From Lotus japonicus (taxonomy: Eukaryota; Streptophyta; Magnoliopsida; Fabales; Fabaceae): 64,000 nucleotides of DNA. Shown here one piece after another: positions 1 through 12,273 of this stretch. Each line of letters starts with the position of its first letter. The stretch's first letter is position 1. A model generated the notes under the pieces. That model saw only the letters and a program-made list of their open reading frames with translations, had not been told where the DNA came from and did not search any database. The DNA lies in NCBI RefSeq assembly GCF_012489685.1, contig NC_080044.1:46376964-46440963 (forward strand). Direction: 5' to 3'. The translations under genes and the position numbers were made by a program.

Positions 1-2658
1 ACAGTGGCGGAAGCAAGGCTTTAATAACAGAGTTCTCATATAGAAAAGGAGACTCAAACATAGTTCACAAGAAGAGAAGCAAAGCTGCTTCTTACACCTC
101 TACTCCACCGCCTACAACCCGATCTCCAACTCGAGCAGCTAAGCTTCGGCGGAAGGATCTCCATCGCCTAATAGCGTTAAGCGCCCAAACATCAAGTAGC
201 AAACAGAAAGAGTTAACTTCATGCAATTACCACGTATAAAAGGGAAAAACATGCTATTCAGATTTAAGTGCATATCATGGCACATAAACTAGCAACTTAT
301 TTCAAGATAGATGACGACATATATCCAACAACATGAAATCAAATCAGATATCAAGAACCTCAACCATATAACATCAAATCAAATACCAACAACTTAAACT
401 TAATCAGATATCAACAGCGTAATAACATAGATTGAAATCAGATAACAATAACCTCAACAAGTCAGATCAGATATCGACAAGATCAAATGTTAGTGCTCTA
501 CAATGCAACTATATGCTGCTATCAAAATGGATCGATCAATATCGTCTCTCAAGACGGGACAATGATAGGACCACACCTCCTCATCGCCTCTTATAGCGTC
601 TCACAAGACGGGACAATCATAGGACCACACCTCCTGATCGCCACTTAGCGTCACAATGGACGGAACAATGATAGGACCACACCTCCTCATCGCCTCTTAT
701 ATCACCACACAGGGCGGGACAATGATAGGACCACACCTCCTCATCGCCTCTTATATCACCACACAGGGTGGGACAATGATAGGACCACACCTCCTCATCG
801 CCACTTTCACCTTAAGCCTTATATGCCAAGTCAGACAACAACTCCCAATCCAATAGTAAATTCAGAGTAACCACATGTTATTCGTAATCACAACATTCGC
901 ACAAATACATCAAGCTCTACTGAGCGATGAAATAATAATTCAGTGCGATAAAAGCAGGCAAGACTCAAGGACGCTCTAAAACTGAGTTACCCTTACCTTC
1001 GTGAGTAGAAGTTGTGCATGGAAATTGCGAACCTAGAACAAGGAAACACAATCGTCAACACAAGCCCCACTAGAAACAACACTATCTAATAACACTAATC
1101 GAAACCGGAAAGAAAGCTTTTAAAGCTTCAGAGTTCCTATTTAGGCACGAATTGACAACAGAACTTCGTTTGCTAAAACGCACATAACTTGAGCTACAGA
1201 ACTCGGAATGACACGAAACCAAAGCCAAAATTTCGACAATCAAAAGAGCTACGCTATAGCTCAGGCCATACAGACCCAAAAATTATTTTTGGACAAGGTA
1301 CCATAACACAGTTTCGGCCACTTCTCAAAATAGGGTTTCCCGAACTTTTTCTTCGATCTAAATTAATTCCTAGGTATTCTTAGGCGATATCTAGGCCAGG
1401 GAAACTCTCAGAAAAATTTTAGAATTCGAAATACGACTAGGGGTATTTTGGTCAAGATTTTTAGCTCAGAAACTCAATGTCGGAATTTCGAAAAATAAAT
1501 TGGATGAGGTTGATACCCACGACGTTTATGACAACTAATCCTACTGACGCTAAGCTCAGTCGAGAGTTTTTGATTCAAAAAGTGGAACCTCAGCATAAAA
1601 ATGGGTATTTGAGCAGAATTGAAGTTCTGCGGCGATTCGGTGAGATTCGGCGAAATGTAATCCGCTAAACATGCTCTTGGGCATGCAGGGAATAAGTTTA
1701 GACAGAGAAATCAAGTTATTCGGACAGTCTTACAAAAAGCTCAAAACTTTGAGCACAGAAAGACATAGAGAAAAGCGACATAATTTACGATCAGAGGTAG
1801 GGAAAAGCATCAGTACCTCGAGGCCTACGTATAGCAACTGTCAGTGCGACGATCAGGCAAGAATCGGAGAAAAGCTCTCCTCCCTTTTTCTCCTCCTTGG
1901 TCGCGGGTTTGGTGCTTGAATGGTGAGGATTTTTGAGTTTTTCTCCTATTTATAGGAGATGGAAAACGCGGGAAAATGAAAATTTTGCGATTCCGATTTT
2001 TCCTGCACATTCCTCTGTGAATTATAAGATAGAATCCGACGCCAGAATTCTAGAACTCGAAACAGGTTTCTCAGAATTTAAGCAAACGATTCACTAACGG
2101 TGTTAATCGATTTAACCCGAAAAGTTACTTTTTACAGTTGATGTCGGATGAGAAAACTTCCTTCAGAAGAAAGATTGGAAACATCGAAAGAAATGGATGT
2201 GCGCGTGTGGAATCTTCGTTTGAAGCTCCGAATAGAAAAAGTCTTCATCAACAGTTTACTTTAAGGTTCTTGAGCTATTAGGGATAAAGTTTCGGCAAAC
2301 TTCCGAGGATTGAAATCGATCGTTCGTACAATCTAGGGTTTCGTGTAGAAACACTCGTCATGGAAAGGAATAAGAGAAATTCTTATATTCCTCTAATTAT
2401 TTTTGAATTCGTTTCTACATTGCTTTAAGAGCAGGTTAGCCCTTTACTAACGTTTTCGCCCTAAGGTGGAAGTGAATGAAACTTGTGCTATAACCTATAA
2501 CGACTATAGAACTATTCTTAACAATTTCCTGAACTTTCTTCTTCATAACGCTAATCCAAACATTAAACACAAGTCAAGTTTCCCTCACGCTAACACAGAA
2601 TCCTATGCGTGAGTTGGAAATTAATTAATTATTTAATTATAAAATCTTGGGTCTTACA
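1..2658 (-). mobile_element. Partial Gypsy-type LTR, minus orientation, cut by window start
   Basis: Read on the minus strand from 2658, this begins TGTAAGACCCAAG and goes on with an AT-rich stretch and then a segment matching the start of the Gypsy LTRs at 17418, 40525 and 51526 (the 'ggaaac.tgaac' and 'aagttcagg' blocks are recognisable). It is therefore an LTR of a related but diverged subfamily. A TATA-like site (ctataaatag on the minus strand, about 1946-1955) sits where the family LTR has its TATA box. The far end lies outside the window, so I cannot tell a solo LTR from the end of a full element. If it is a simple insertion, the right flank gctaa (2659-2663) is one half of the target duplication. 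Confidence 0.75.
553..812. repeat. 54-bp tandem repeat, about five copies
   Basis: Five consecutive units contain the core acaatgataggaccacacct, with starts near 553, 607, 659, 712 and 766, so the period is about 54 bp. Because 54 is divisible by three, an open frame of 66 codons (656-856) runs through it; I regard that as a by-product of the repeat. The array lies inside the partial Gypsy LTR. A weakly similar 'gcgggacaa..cccttcccatgcagtca' pair occurs in the solo LTR near 47.5 kb, so this may be a variable part of these LTRs. Confidence 0.8.
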
Positions 2659-3718
2659 GCTAACAAAAATAACCTTGAGCACGTTTGATATGTTGTATAA
2701 TATAGAGTTTGATTGTATTAGGTCTGATAGAATAAGACCTGTTAAAAATTTAATATTATACAACGTTTTGTGGTACATTGTCTAACTTATATTGTTTAAA
2801 TCGATACAATCATATGTTTGGTGGATATCAGCTGCCGACGAATTTACTGATGGTTAAAGTCGTTGATAATTTCCAAAATTGAAATTTCCACCCGCAAAAA
2901 ATTGGATATCAATTACCGATGAATTTACTAATGATCAAAACTCTTGGTAACCTATATGCAGGTATTTGTGTAACATTTTATCTACACATGCCTCCTCCTC
3001 CTCCTCCTCCTCCTCCTCCTCCTCCTCCTCGGGCATTTGGATGAAATTGGGAATGAGCTATTTGTCAATGTCCAAGGATAAAAGATTCAAATAAGGCTAA
3101 TGGAATCCTAAGTTTAAGTTCAAAGAAGACATAAGTGCACATAGAGGCCTTTAGTGCACTCACAATAGGCCCTGGAGTTTGTCTTTTGAATTGAGTGGAT
3201 TTACTTCCCAGATGACCTATCTTTCAAAACTATGAGTCTATGACTGCACCCTCACCATATCTTAAACTTTTCCATCAATACAAATTTCCTCCTTCAAGGA
3301 ATTAGGGATTTAAAATAGTTTTCACCTTGCATATGCCCCGTGAGTAAGAAATCTAGAAGATTGAGGGTGAGAATCGAGGTCAGTAGAATCTTCAAAGGAG
3401 CCAACACTCGAATTGCTACTCAAATCCACTCCTTCATAATATCTGATTATCTTCAGTAATTCCTAATCTAAAAAAGGATAAGGTCTCACAGATTGTAAAG
3501 GGATGGAGGCGGCTTCGATTGTGCTCTTTAAGGTAGTTTGGATTAGCAACACTACTCTCCTTAGTCTCATATTCCCTTAATAAGCATTAAATAGGAATTA
3601 AAAAAGGAGCAATGGAGTAGAAGGAGGAAGTGTATCTGAGGGAGATAATCTCTTAGGCTTTGAGTGAAAATAGTCAAGAGCTGAACGATTCACCAATGGA
3701 CGAGAACTAATTTACTTC
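2659..3718. other. Unassigned repeat-derived spacer with MITE-like and CACTA-like pieces
   Basis: No gene is seen. At about 2690-2825 an inverted pair (ttgtataatat near 2694 and atattatacaa near 2753) within 'cacgtttgatatg...catatgtttggtgg' suggests a small MITE. At about 2823-2960 two degenerate copies of a ccgacgaatttactgatgg-type motif resemble the subterminal repeats of plant CACTA elements. Both are weak calls. The rest (about 3030-3718) shows no recognised coding or element signature. Confidence 0.35.
2991..3030. repeat. (CTC)n microsatellite
   Basis: An almost perfect run of about 13 cct/ctc trinucleotides is bounded by acatg on the left and gggcatttgg on the right. Confidence 0.95.
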
Positions 3719-4950
3719 TGAAGGTGCGAAAAACACTAGAAATGGGGGGTTTGAATAGAGTTTTTAAATAAAAGTTTTCCCCCTTTTAAGTTTTGACAAA
3801 CTTAAAGATAAGAACTAGGTGCTGAAGAATATGAAGTAGAGCACACAAGTATTTTATCCTGGTTCACTTGAGATAAAAGCTCAAGTTAATCCAGTCCACC
3901 CGTAAAGGTGATTTCTTCCTTCTTCTGATGAATGCAATTCACTAAAATCAATGAATGTTACAACTGCACTTGCAACCTGCAAAGTGACTAACAGTACACT
4001 GATTTTCTCACTAGTATACTCTCAAGAAGCTGATCAACCGATCCTCTCAAGACTAGCTAAACACTGAACCAAACTTGATTCAGTCCTCTCAAGATCCGAC
4101 CAAACTTGGTCTCTTAGGGAACTTTACAAAGTGTTTGTAAAAGGTTTTGGGTTTACAAGAAATGCTTCTGAAAAGCTAATAGTAAACTCAGATGTTCAAG
4201 AACAATGAAGAAATATTGCTAAGAGATCGGTTAGAATGGATTCAAGAATATCAGCAAAGTTTCTTAGCTTCTTTCTTCTATGTTCAGCCCTTATATACTC
4301 CAAGGCATATGGTGTAGCCGTTGCTAGGGTTTTGTCCGTTGGAGTGGCAATCTTGTAATATCAGACTGCTAGGCTGAACGAGGTAGGTGGCGGACAGGCT
4401 ATGACAGTACGATGTGTACTATGACAGCGACTTGTCCTTTCACCAGCTGACTTGAGTGCTTCAGATGGACGTTGGTGAAGCTTCTGATCAGAGTCAGACT
4501 GAAGATTGGATCCTCTGACCTTGCAACTTCTGCTTCTGGGCATGTTCCTCAGAACTTCTGAATGCCAGAGCTAGAATAGCTTGGGTCTTCAGAGCCAACT
4601 TCTTACAGGTCTTCAGAACTTGAGTCTTCCACTTCAGGACCGTTCCTTCTGAAACATCTGGTCTTCAGAACTTCTGACTCCGATTCTTCAGTACCTCTTG
4701 AGAGCTTCTATCTTCAAAACTTCTGAAGGATTTGCCACTGTTCTGAACGAACATGGTGAGCTTTAGAACTCTCTTTTGGTTACCCTTGGGTCTTCATCTT
4801 CTGATGGAATCAGCTTGGCTAGAATCAGAACCTGTTTGTCACAACTATAAAGGACAAACGTTAGAGTACCATAATTGTTCATACTCAAAAACCTTAACTG
4901 TAATCATCAAAATATAGAGATGCAACTACTGATCAAATCTTGATCTTACA
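3719..4950 (-). mobile_element. Solo LTR of a SIRE/Maximus-like Copia
   Basis: The segment starts TGAAGGTGCGAAAAACACTAG and ends CTTGATCTTACA, matching the boundaries of the Copia LTRs at 28369-29581 and 39276-40485. It shares their blocks, including 'atcctggttcacttga', 'atccagtccacccgt' and 'gagtaccataattgttcatactc'. It is flanked by a perfect 5-bp duplication, ACTTC (3714-3718 and 4951-4955), the mark of a complete insertion reduced to a solo LTR by recombination. The LTR sense is the minus strand; a TATA-like tatataagg is read there near 4290-4299. It differs from the nested Copia at many positions, so it is an older or different subfamily copy. Confidence 0.92.
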
Positions 4951-6321
4951 ACTTCTAGTCGTGGACAATGGGAAGAGATTGAATGTGCAAACCAATTGTG
5001 TGTGAAAATGGTGTCTTTAGGCACAACATTTATGGGGGGGATATGGGAAATCTATCAGAGTTCTTTTTCCTCCAATTTGGAAATTTGAATAGTAAAATGA
5101 AAAGAGAAAATGAGTGATTATGAAACGAAGAATGAAGAACAAACTTCGAAAAAACAACATTATCAAGAGTCGTGACTTTACTACACACTCTTATGATTGA
5201 AATCATAACAGCTAAAGTGTGGTTATTCATTAATTACAACGTTTCAAGTTCATAAGGTTCAATCAGAAGTGGGAAGAACTTGAAGGATTTATATCGATTG
5301 GAGAAAAATAACTATATTTGTCCAAGAAAAATGGGCATTTTAAACTTGTCCCAGATTTCTTACGGTACATTCAAAATAAATGCACTATCTTTTTATCGCT
5401 ACATTTATAATTAACGTAAGTTTATCATAACTTGACATTGCATTGCATTGCATTACATGCCAAGCAGGGGACTCTTGTTTCGACATCCCAAATGGCCACA
5501 AGAACCAATAGCATCTTAGTCAACCCAAAAGTCTCACAACTATTTAGTGAACATCATGTTGGTTGGGCGGTGTGACTTAATTAGACAAGGAACGCCCCGT
5601 CTAGAGAGTAGATGAGCTTATGCAACTAGCTTGATTAAATAAGACATCACAATGTTATCCGGAGATAATTACCGTCTCAAATTTATTTCATATACTTCAT
5701 GATGGCACTTATTCGCATGAATAACGATAACCATTTTTATAAATACAAGTTTTGTTGTTCATTTACACCCGAATTTCTCATTTTGCGAACTTATTCTTCT
5801 TTTGTTGTTTTCGATTCTCTCTTTGTGCTTTCATACTAACTAGAACATCAACGTATTTTTGTAAGTACCTCATCTTCCATGTCAACAGTACTATTCTGCC
5901 ATATTAGAAAATCATTCTAAGACTGTGCGCCACCACCGTATACAGAGAATTTATGCAAATTCACACTCGGGAAGAACATGTATGGTATGTGATGTCCAAT
6001 AAAATAAGAGAAACATATTTTAGAAATGTTTTCTTCTCTCACGTTTGGTTAGAAATCTCATTGGCTAGAGATATGATGTGAATAATTTTTATAAATGATA
6101 GAACAATCGTCAACTCTTCAGTTAATTTTTTAATTGAGTTAAGTCTCTCAAGTTCTTTATTTTTTTAATAGGCAAACGTTAATTGTTAGTAATGTTAGTA
6201 AGTCAGTTCCTTTACTAGGGCTTGAACCTTGATCCCTTCACACTTTATGCCCCTCACTCTTAATATTTCATAGCTTTTACCACTTAAGGTAACACTTGGT
6301 GACAAACATCTCAAATTCTAA
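4951..6321. other. Spacer without recognised genes
   Basis: AT-rich sequence with only short open frames. A short attgc repeat lies near 5435-5455. A stretch near 6210-6300 ('gggcttgaaccttgatccc') has the look of a dispersed-repeat tail. No coding or complete mobile-element signature is recognised. Confidence 0.5.
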
Positions 6322-6727
6322 GACCATTTACAATGGTTAAACCACTTTTTCTCTTCCCAACACTCCACATCATTTTCTCTCTCCAATTCAATACTCATTC
6401 AACTTTTACCCACTCCAATGGTTTTTCATTCAACACCCTACCCACCACTTTTTTATTTCATATTTTTATTTAATTTTATATTTTTGTTTTTATGATTTAC
6501 ATAAAATTACAATTCTCGATTTAAATTAAATTAAAACAATAAATACTTAACAATTTAATTTTTTTGTCCTGAATATAGACAATATTTTATTTTATTTCCT
6601 TAACTTAAAATGCAAGACAACAAACTAAGCACACAATAATTTATTTTATTTTCTTAACTTAAAATGCAAGACAACAAACTAAGCACACAACACACAAATA
6701 ACGTAATTAGTACGATACAAATCATCT

Positions 6728-7308
6728 TCAATCACGACACATTCCAAACTTTGCCCATATGTGCTTCACTAGATCTGCTTGCAGTTCGTGATGAACATTT
6801 GGATCACGCAACTCGGATCTAGCACGCACATGATTTGCAAAAGCGGGTAACACCTCGGTCGAGTATGGTTGCGGTGTACTAGATCCACTTTCCCCAGGTT
6901 GCTCAAAATCGGTCCAACGTTGAGAATATAAATCTCGTTCATCCTCAACAATCATATTATGTAATATGATGCATGACCTCATGATGATATCCAAATCAGC
7001 TATGTCCCACAAGCGAGCTGGTTCACGGATGATTTTAAAACGAGCTTGAAGCACTCCAAATGTACGTTCGATGTCTTTCCGACATCCCTCCTGATATTTT
7101 GCAAATAACTTATCGGTTCACTTTGAGGAAGTCTAATCAATTTGACGAAAGTTGAATAAGAAGGGTAGATACCATCAGCTAGATAGTATGCCATATTATA
7201 GGGACGTTGATTCACAAAGAAATTCACACTTGGAGCCTTTCCCTGTTCCACGTCATCAAACACCGGTGACCGGTCTAGAACGTTTATATCGTTCATATTC
7301 AAACACAA
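6728..7308 (-). pseudogene. Harbinger transposase, C-terminal half only, frameshifted
   Basis: Two overlapping minus-strand frames give one broken protein. The upstream frame (7308-7000) holds NDINVLDRSPVFDDV, YNMAYYLADGIYP and TFVKLI, which are typical of the DDE_Tnp_4 nuclease region of plant Harbinger transposases. The downstream frame (7054-6728) holds RFKIIREPARLW, DIIMRSCIILHNMIVEDERD and a C-terminal 'HHELQADLVKHIWAKFG', the normal C-terminal end. A frameshift near 7050-7100 separates them. Full-length relatives are around 400 residues; here the N-terminal half is absent and its expected place holds a 40-bp tandem array. The catalytic triad is therefore incomplete. The family call is firm; loss of function is inferred from the breaks. 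Confidence 0.88.
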
Positions 7309-7317
7309 TAACCCTTA

Positions 7318-7592
7318 CATTAAAGCCAAACACTACAGACTTGACACCACTTGAAAATTATTAAAGCAAACACTACAGACTCGACACCACATGAAAATTA
7401 TTAAAGCAAACACTACAGACTTGACACCACTGACAAATTATTAAAGCAAACACTACAGACCTGACACCACTTGAAAATTATTAAAGCAAACACTACAGAC
7501 TTGACACCACTGACAAATTATTAAACCAAACACTACCGACTTGACACCACTTGAAAATTATTAAAGCAAACACCGACAGACTTGACACCACT
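7318..7592. repeat. 40-bp tandem repeat inside the Harbinger element
   Basis: About seven copies of a 40-bp unit built on 'aaacactacagacttgacac' followed by 'cac[t/a]tgaaaattattaaagc' lie head to tail between the surviving transposase piece and the Myb-like ORF. Copies differ by a few substitutions, and some have cactgacaaatt in place of cacttgaaaatt, producing a higher-order alternation. Confidence 0.9.
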
Positions 7593-7619
7593 GACAAGTT
7601 TGACCGAATACAGACAAAT

Positions 7620-8868
7620 ACTCGATTGAAATTAATTTCCAAATAGCTCTTGGGACAACTGCTTCAACAATTCTTTCTTACGGTCATCGAGATGCTCTTC
7701 GGAACTTAGCTTTAGATACAATTTCATTTTCTTAGTCTGAGTCTTGTCTTTCATCAATTGGTTAGCCTCTTATTGCATCAAGGCTATCTTGTCCAATCGT
7801 TCAAGCTCTTTCTCCTTGAATTGTTTGTATTCAGCCCACTCTTTGTCCACCACCTCCAAGGCAGCTTCTCTGCTTTTCTTGTTACCCTTTTTTTTAGCAG
7901 CCTCCCTACCCATTGGACGAGCAATTGATCCTATAGAGTTTGAGCCACATGCATCACTCTCGTGAGATCTCTTAGATCCACTACTTCTTGAGCCACCATT
8001 TCCTCCTACTTGACTACAAAAATGTGGTTGATCACGGAGAGCGTGTCATTCTGCCATCAAAGTAAATTGAACATTCTTCCCACTTGCGTATAATTACTGC
8101 GCTTTTACCAAAATATCATTCTCCGACCAACCGTTTCCTTGCAAACGCTTAGCGCCATCATAAGCGCCAATCCATTTATCCAGTATTTTGTTCATATAAT
8201 TAAAACGGTTTCGGCATGCAACTTCATCGCGCGGAGGATCGAATGAGCAATGCTCATTACAATACTCAGCAATTTGACCTCAATATGTTTCTCCTTTCTG
8301 GTTTCTCGCGACAACACTGCTTGTTCCATATTTAATCCACCCACTAATTAGCACCAAATTTTGTTCAGTGTTCCATGCTGGTGATTGGGTTTTCTTGCTC
8401 TTAGGAGTTGAATCCTCTTGATTTGGAGTGACTTCATTAGCAGTTGTCATGCCGCCAAGAGTTATTTGTGTTGAAAATTCAGGAAATTCAGGTGCACCAA
8501 CACTCGGAAAATTTTCATTCACCATTGATATATAACCATTAAACGAGAGTGTTTGAGATGGATATCTCATCATAGATCCATGATGTGGATGAAAGTTTCG
8601 AACAAAGGATGACTGGTTGAAATTTGGTGCCAAAACAAAATTATGTATGCTTTGAGGACGTTGGTTGGAAAATTGATTTGGATCTTGATAATTGTTGGGA
8701 TTTTAGTAGTTGGAAACTTGATTTGGAAACTTGATTTAGATCTTGATAATTGTTGGGATTTTGGTAGTTGGAAAATTGATTTGAATCTTGATAATTGTTG
8801 GGATTTTGGTATCTAACTGGGTATTGAGAAGAATTCTGAGTGTTGAAATGAGAATTGTTGGGTTCCAT
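7620..8868 (-). pseudogene. Harbinger ORF1, Myb/SANT-like accessory protein, broken
   Basis: The start ATG is at 8868-8866, giving MEPNNSHFNTQ and a low-complexity N-terminus of repeated QNPNNYQD. The frame is lost near 8640 and picked up in 8633-8280 (PNFNQSSFVRN... KKTQSPAWNTEQNLVLISGW), the Myb/SANT-like start. A TGA at about 8280 stands where relatives have Trp (TY-stop-GQIAEYCNEH), after which the frame continues with FDPPRDEVACRNRFNYMNK and a Lys/Glu-rich C-terminal coiled-coil-like part (NKKSREAALEVVDKEWAEYK near 7850). In plant Harbingers this protein acts with the transposase in DNA binding and nuclear import. With at least one frameshift and one nonsense codon it is a pseudogene. 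Confidence 0.85.
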
Positions 8869-9335
8869 TTCAAAACAAAGGCTAATAGAAAGATAATAAT
8901 AATAGTGAAAAACTTGATTTTTTTTCTGTGTCCAAATCAAACGAACCAAGTCTCTATTTATAGGGGAAAAAAAATCTTGAGTTTTGGTTAAAAAAAAATT
9001 TCCAGAATTTTTTTTTTCAATGAAATAATTGAGTTCAAAAGATTAAGATGATAAAAATTCAAACAGCCAATCAGAAACTGACACGCGTCCCTATCCATTT
9101 CTGATCAGATTTTTCTCTCTCCCATTTCTGGCCCTCACGCGTTTGTCTGCGCGTTTAACACACGCGCCTGACGCAGACAATAAAACCACGCCACATGGCG
9201 ATCCGGAATCAGTTTCAACATGTTGAGCTCTCTTAACATTTCTCTCCTCCACATCATCTTCAACAAAACTCTCAACACCACTACACTATCTCAACAAAAC
9301 TCAACCCCCTCTCAACACCACTATTGTAAATGGTG

Positions 9336-11930
9336 TAATATGTTTTCAAGAGTGAATCACTCAAAACAAGTTGATTTTAATATGTGAGGAGGCTAGGGAC
9401 ATGTGATTAGTGGCACTTAAATGGCAGTGAGAGACAAGATGTCGGGTGATGATTGGAGGTGTCCCCACGAGTGCGTGGTAGCTGTCCCACGTGTTCCCCT
9501 GAACTGGACTTGGTCTTTCCCACAAACCCCAATAATGGATCTCTCTCTAACTTATGAAATCATTAATGTAACACCCCACTACCCGACAAACCAACCTATC
9601 ATCATTCTCATTCATACCTTCCTCTTCCTCTTTTTCGGTTCCTCAAATCCTCTTCCCCGTACTAGAGAGAGAGAGAGACAGACCCTTATTCCCCATGTGG
9701 TTTGCACGTGAACTTAGGTACCTTTCCACTTCTCTTTCATGCTTCCTTCCACTTTCCCTGCCTGCCTGGTCCAACCATCTCTGTAAAATATATATTATTC
9801 TTTATAGATACCCCAAACAATAGTTTGTTTTGTTGCTATTCGAACTCCAACTTTCTTTATAGTATCCAAAGAACAAAATAACTTTTCAAATAGTAATAAT
9901 ATATACCTACTTCTTATTTATACACTTCATTTTCACCTATTTTTATTTCTATCTCTCCCATTTTATTATCTATCACATTAATATTTTCTCTCTCTTAATT
10001 TTTTTTTTCTATTTCTCTCCTCATTCACCTCTTTCCACCTCATTTAGAGGTGTGAACAAATAATTATTGCTTTTCAAAATATATATTTTTATATCCCAAT
10101 AAAATCGGGGTTTTGGTTTTGTTCCTATTTTTTTTTATGAGCAGTGCTATATAACATGACAGAATACAGAATCTGTCATGTCATGCACGAAATGCATTTC
10201 CTTGCGGTTTCAAACCGCCAGAAACGCATATAAATTGCAAAAATCTAACTCAAAATTTCTAGTGATTTTAACATTATAAGGCATTTGTAACCGCCACAAA
10301 ATGACTTCGTGCATTACAAGACAGATGTGTCTCGTGCACTATAACATTTTCCTTTTTTTATTTCATTAGTTTTATTATTAAGTGTAAAGTAATAGTGCGG
10401 TTAGTCTCTAATGTCAATTATGTTATAAACAATTGACATATCCATTAAAATCTAATCTTTCTAATTGCTTTCACCCCCTCAAATTTCACTCTTCCGGCTT
10501 GTTTGTTTGAGCAGAGTTTAACGAGAGAGAAATGGCATAGATGGAGTTAGAGGAGATTGTGCACTACCACCCGCGTTTGGTTTGGAGATAGTTGGGAGAG
10601 AGATCTGAAATTGTGGGGTCCACCCACTTTTATCAATCTTCTCAATTTGAGAAGAGAAACCGTGAGACCCAACACAATGTCAAGCCATACCCTTTATGCA
10701 TTAATTGATTGTAATATAATAAATAGAATAAAAATATATGTAATGGGTTTAAATGTCAATTCACATAAAATTAATCTTCTCTCTTTTCACTCTCTATTCA
10801 ACCAAACGAAAGGAGAGAAATGCCACATCATTATTTTTCTTCTCTTTCATTTATCTCTACCATAACAAACAACGTCTAAATCTACTCTATTTCTCACTTA
10901 TTTCTCTCTACTCAACTTCTCTTTTATCTACTCTCTCTTCTCTATCTCTCTCTTCTCTACGAAACAAAGACTTCATCTTTCTAAACAGACACCATCATTC
11001 TTCATCTTTATCTTTTCACTTCATCTTCTTCGATCTATATTATAATTTACAAGGGACTAGACTTTTAAAATAATAAACCAGGGAAGAAAAAGACGCATGA
11101 AAAGAGAGAAGACCTAGATAACTCATCATTTTAGAAGCAAAGTCAAAACCCAAAAATAAATATATTTGGGAAGAAGAAGACGAAGATCCAACCCTCCGGC
11201 CTCCTCCACTCCCTCAACCCCTCCTCCACCACCACTATCACCGGTCCACCACCATAACCCCCAAACTCTCTCTCCCCACCCCCATTGACCTCTACCCAAA
11301 CAAAACCCATTCCCCCTTTCACGTGATGAATGCAATTCTAAAATGGATTAAATTGAATTTTTTTCAAGGATTATTTTACTTATTTATTTATGTAGTTGAG
11401 TGACTGAATAGGATGAGTAATTACTTTCAATTTAAAGGATTCTTGTAATAAATTTATTAAAAAGAAAGAATTTCCGATTGAAATACCTAGTCATGTGAGG
11501 CACCCAATAATTGGAACTATCGAGTACACAAAACAACCCAAAAAAGGGCCCGGTCTTAATTTCTCCTGTCCGTACGATGTTCCTTCGCATGTGATCCTCA
11601 CGTGAAATCTGGTCCAGTGTGTCTTTCATTTCACTCATAGGCAATGTTGCTATTTCAATATAGATAAAATGACCATGTTGCCCCTCTTTTGGATTGCTCC
11701 CTCATCAATGATTGGCGCTGGACAAAAAATATTACAATTGTCAAATGTGAGAAGACCAGTTCTTCCATATTGAATTATTGATAATCTTTTATAAACGAAT
11801 AATCATATAACTAATTAAAACTTATGATCATAATTATATAGTTATGATTATTAAATGAGTTTAGCAATCTTAATGTTACATTCTCATCCAATTATATATC
11901 AAAAATAAAAGATAATATTATTATAAACCG
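9336..11930. other. Unassigned spacer between the Harbinger and the MULE
   Basis: No convincing gene is seen; open frames here are short and built from pyrimidine-rich tracts (9.6-10.0 kb and 10.75-11.0 kb). One fold-back MITE at 10141-10352 is listed separately. A second weak inverted pair (cgtttggtttggagatag near 10573 and ctattcaaccaaacg near 10796) may mark another MITE. A C-rich stretch at 11190-11320 is (c)ctcc-type low complexity. Confidence 0.45.
10141..10352. mobile_element. Fold-back MITE-like element
   Basis: The arms are inverted. Left-arm ATCTGTCATGTCATGCACGA (10171-10190) pairs with the right-arm block at 10307-10326, whose reverse complement is ATCTGTCTTGTAATGCACGA (two mismatches). 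Outer parts (tgctatataaca and the reverse complement of tgcactataaca) also match. Inside the left arm there is a perfect small hairpin, gcggttt-c-aaaccgc (10204-10218). There is no ORF. Exact ends and target duplication could not be fixed. Confidence 0.65.
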
Positions 11931-12185
11931 AAGGCTTAATTATCGTTTTGGTTCCTGAAATAGTAAATGGAATCAAATTGAGTCTCTAAAAAAATTTCGC
12001 ATTAAATTGGATCCCTAGAATTTTTTTTAACCAAATTGGATCCAAAGTGTGTTTGAGTCTGATTTGTTATGTTTTTTTTTATTCGGTCAGCTTTTCCACA
12101 AGACTTTTTTCACAACAAAATTAATCCATAATTAATCATCTCAGCCCCAATTTGAACCCTAGATTTGTGGAAGAAGATAGAACTC

Positions 12186-12187
<2 letters not shown>

Positions 12188-12272
<85 letters not shown>
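12188..12272. repeat. (GA)n microsatellite, about 42 units
   Basis: An uninterrupted run of ga dinucleotides in the leader of the MULE transposase gene. It produces long Ser-Leu open frames on the minus strand that are not genes. Confidence 0.98.

Positions 12273-12273
<1 letters not shown>

Larger units (their letters stand above)
6322..9335 (-). mobile_element. PIF/Harbinger-type DNA transposon, degenerate
   Basis: The left end reads gaccatttacaatggtt and the reverse complement of the right end reads caccatttacaatagtgg, giving imperfect terminal inverted repeats with an accatttacaat core. Each end is flanked by TAA (6319-6321 and 9336-9338), the 3-bp duplication typical of PIF/Harbinger. 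Inside, on the minus strand, are the two genes known for this superfamily in plants: a Myb/SANT-like ORF1 (about 8868-7620) and a DDE transposase (about 7308-6728). Both are broken and the transposase lacks its N-terminal half, so this copy is not autonomous. Confidence 0.9.

Noticed and set aside
656..856. 66-codon open frame with repeated IGPHLLIASY
   Set aside because: Created by a 54-bp tandem repeat inside an LTR; no initiation or family evidence.
9421..9711. 96-codon frame between Harbinger and MULE
   Set aside because: Low-complexity pyrimidine-rich second half and no recognisable domain; chance frame is more likely.
10496..10873. Second MITE with tttgttt/aaacaaa ends
   Set aside because: Inverted pairs are short and nested in pyrimidine-rich sequence; ends and target duplication could not be fixed.
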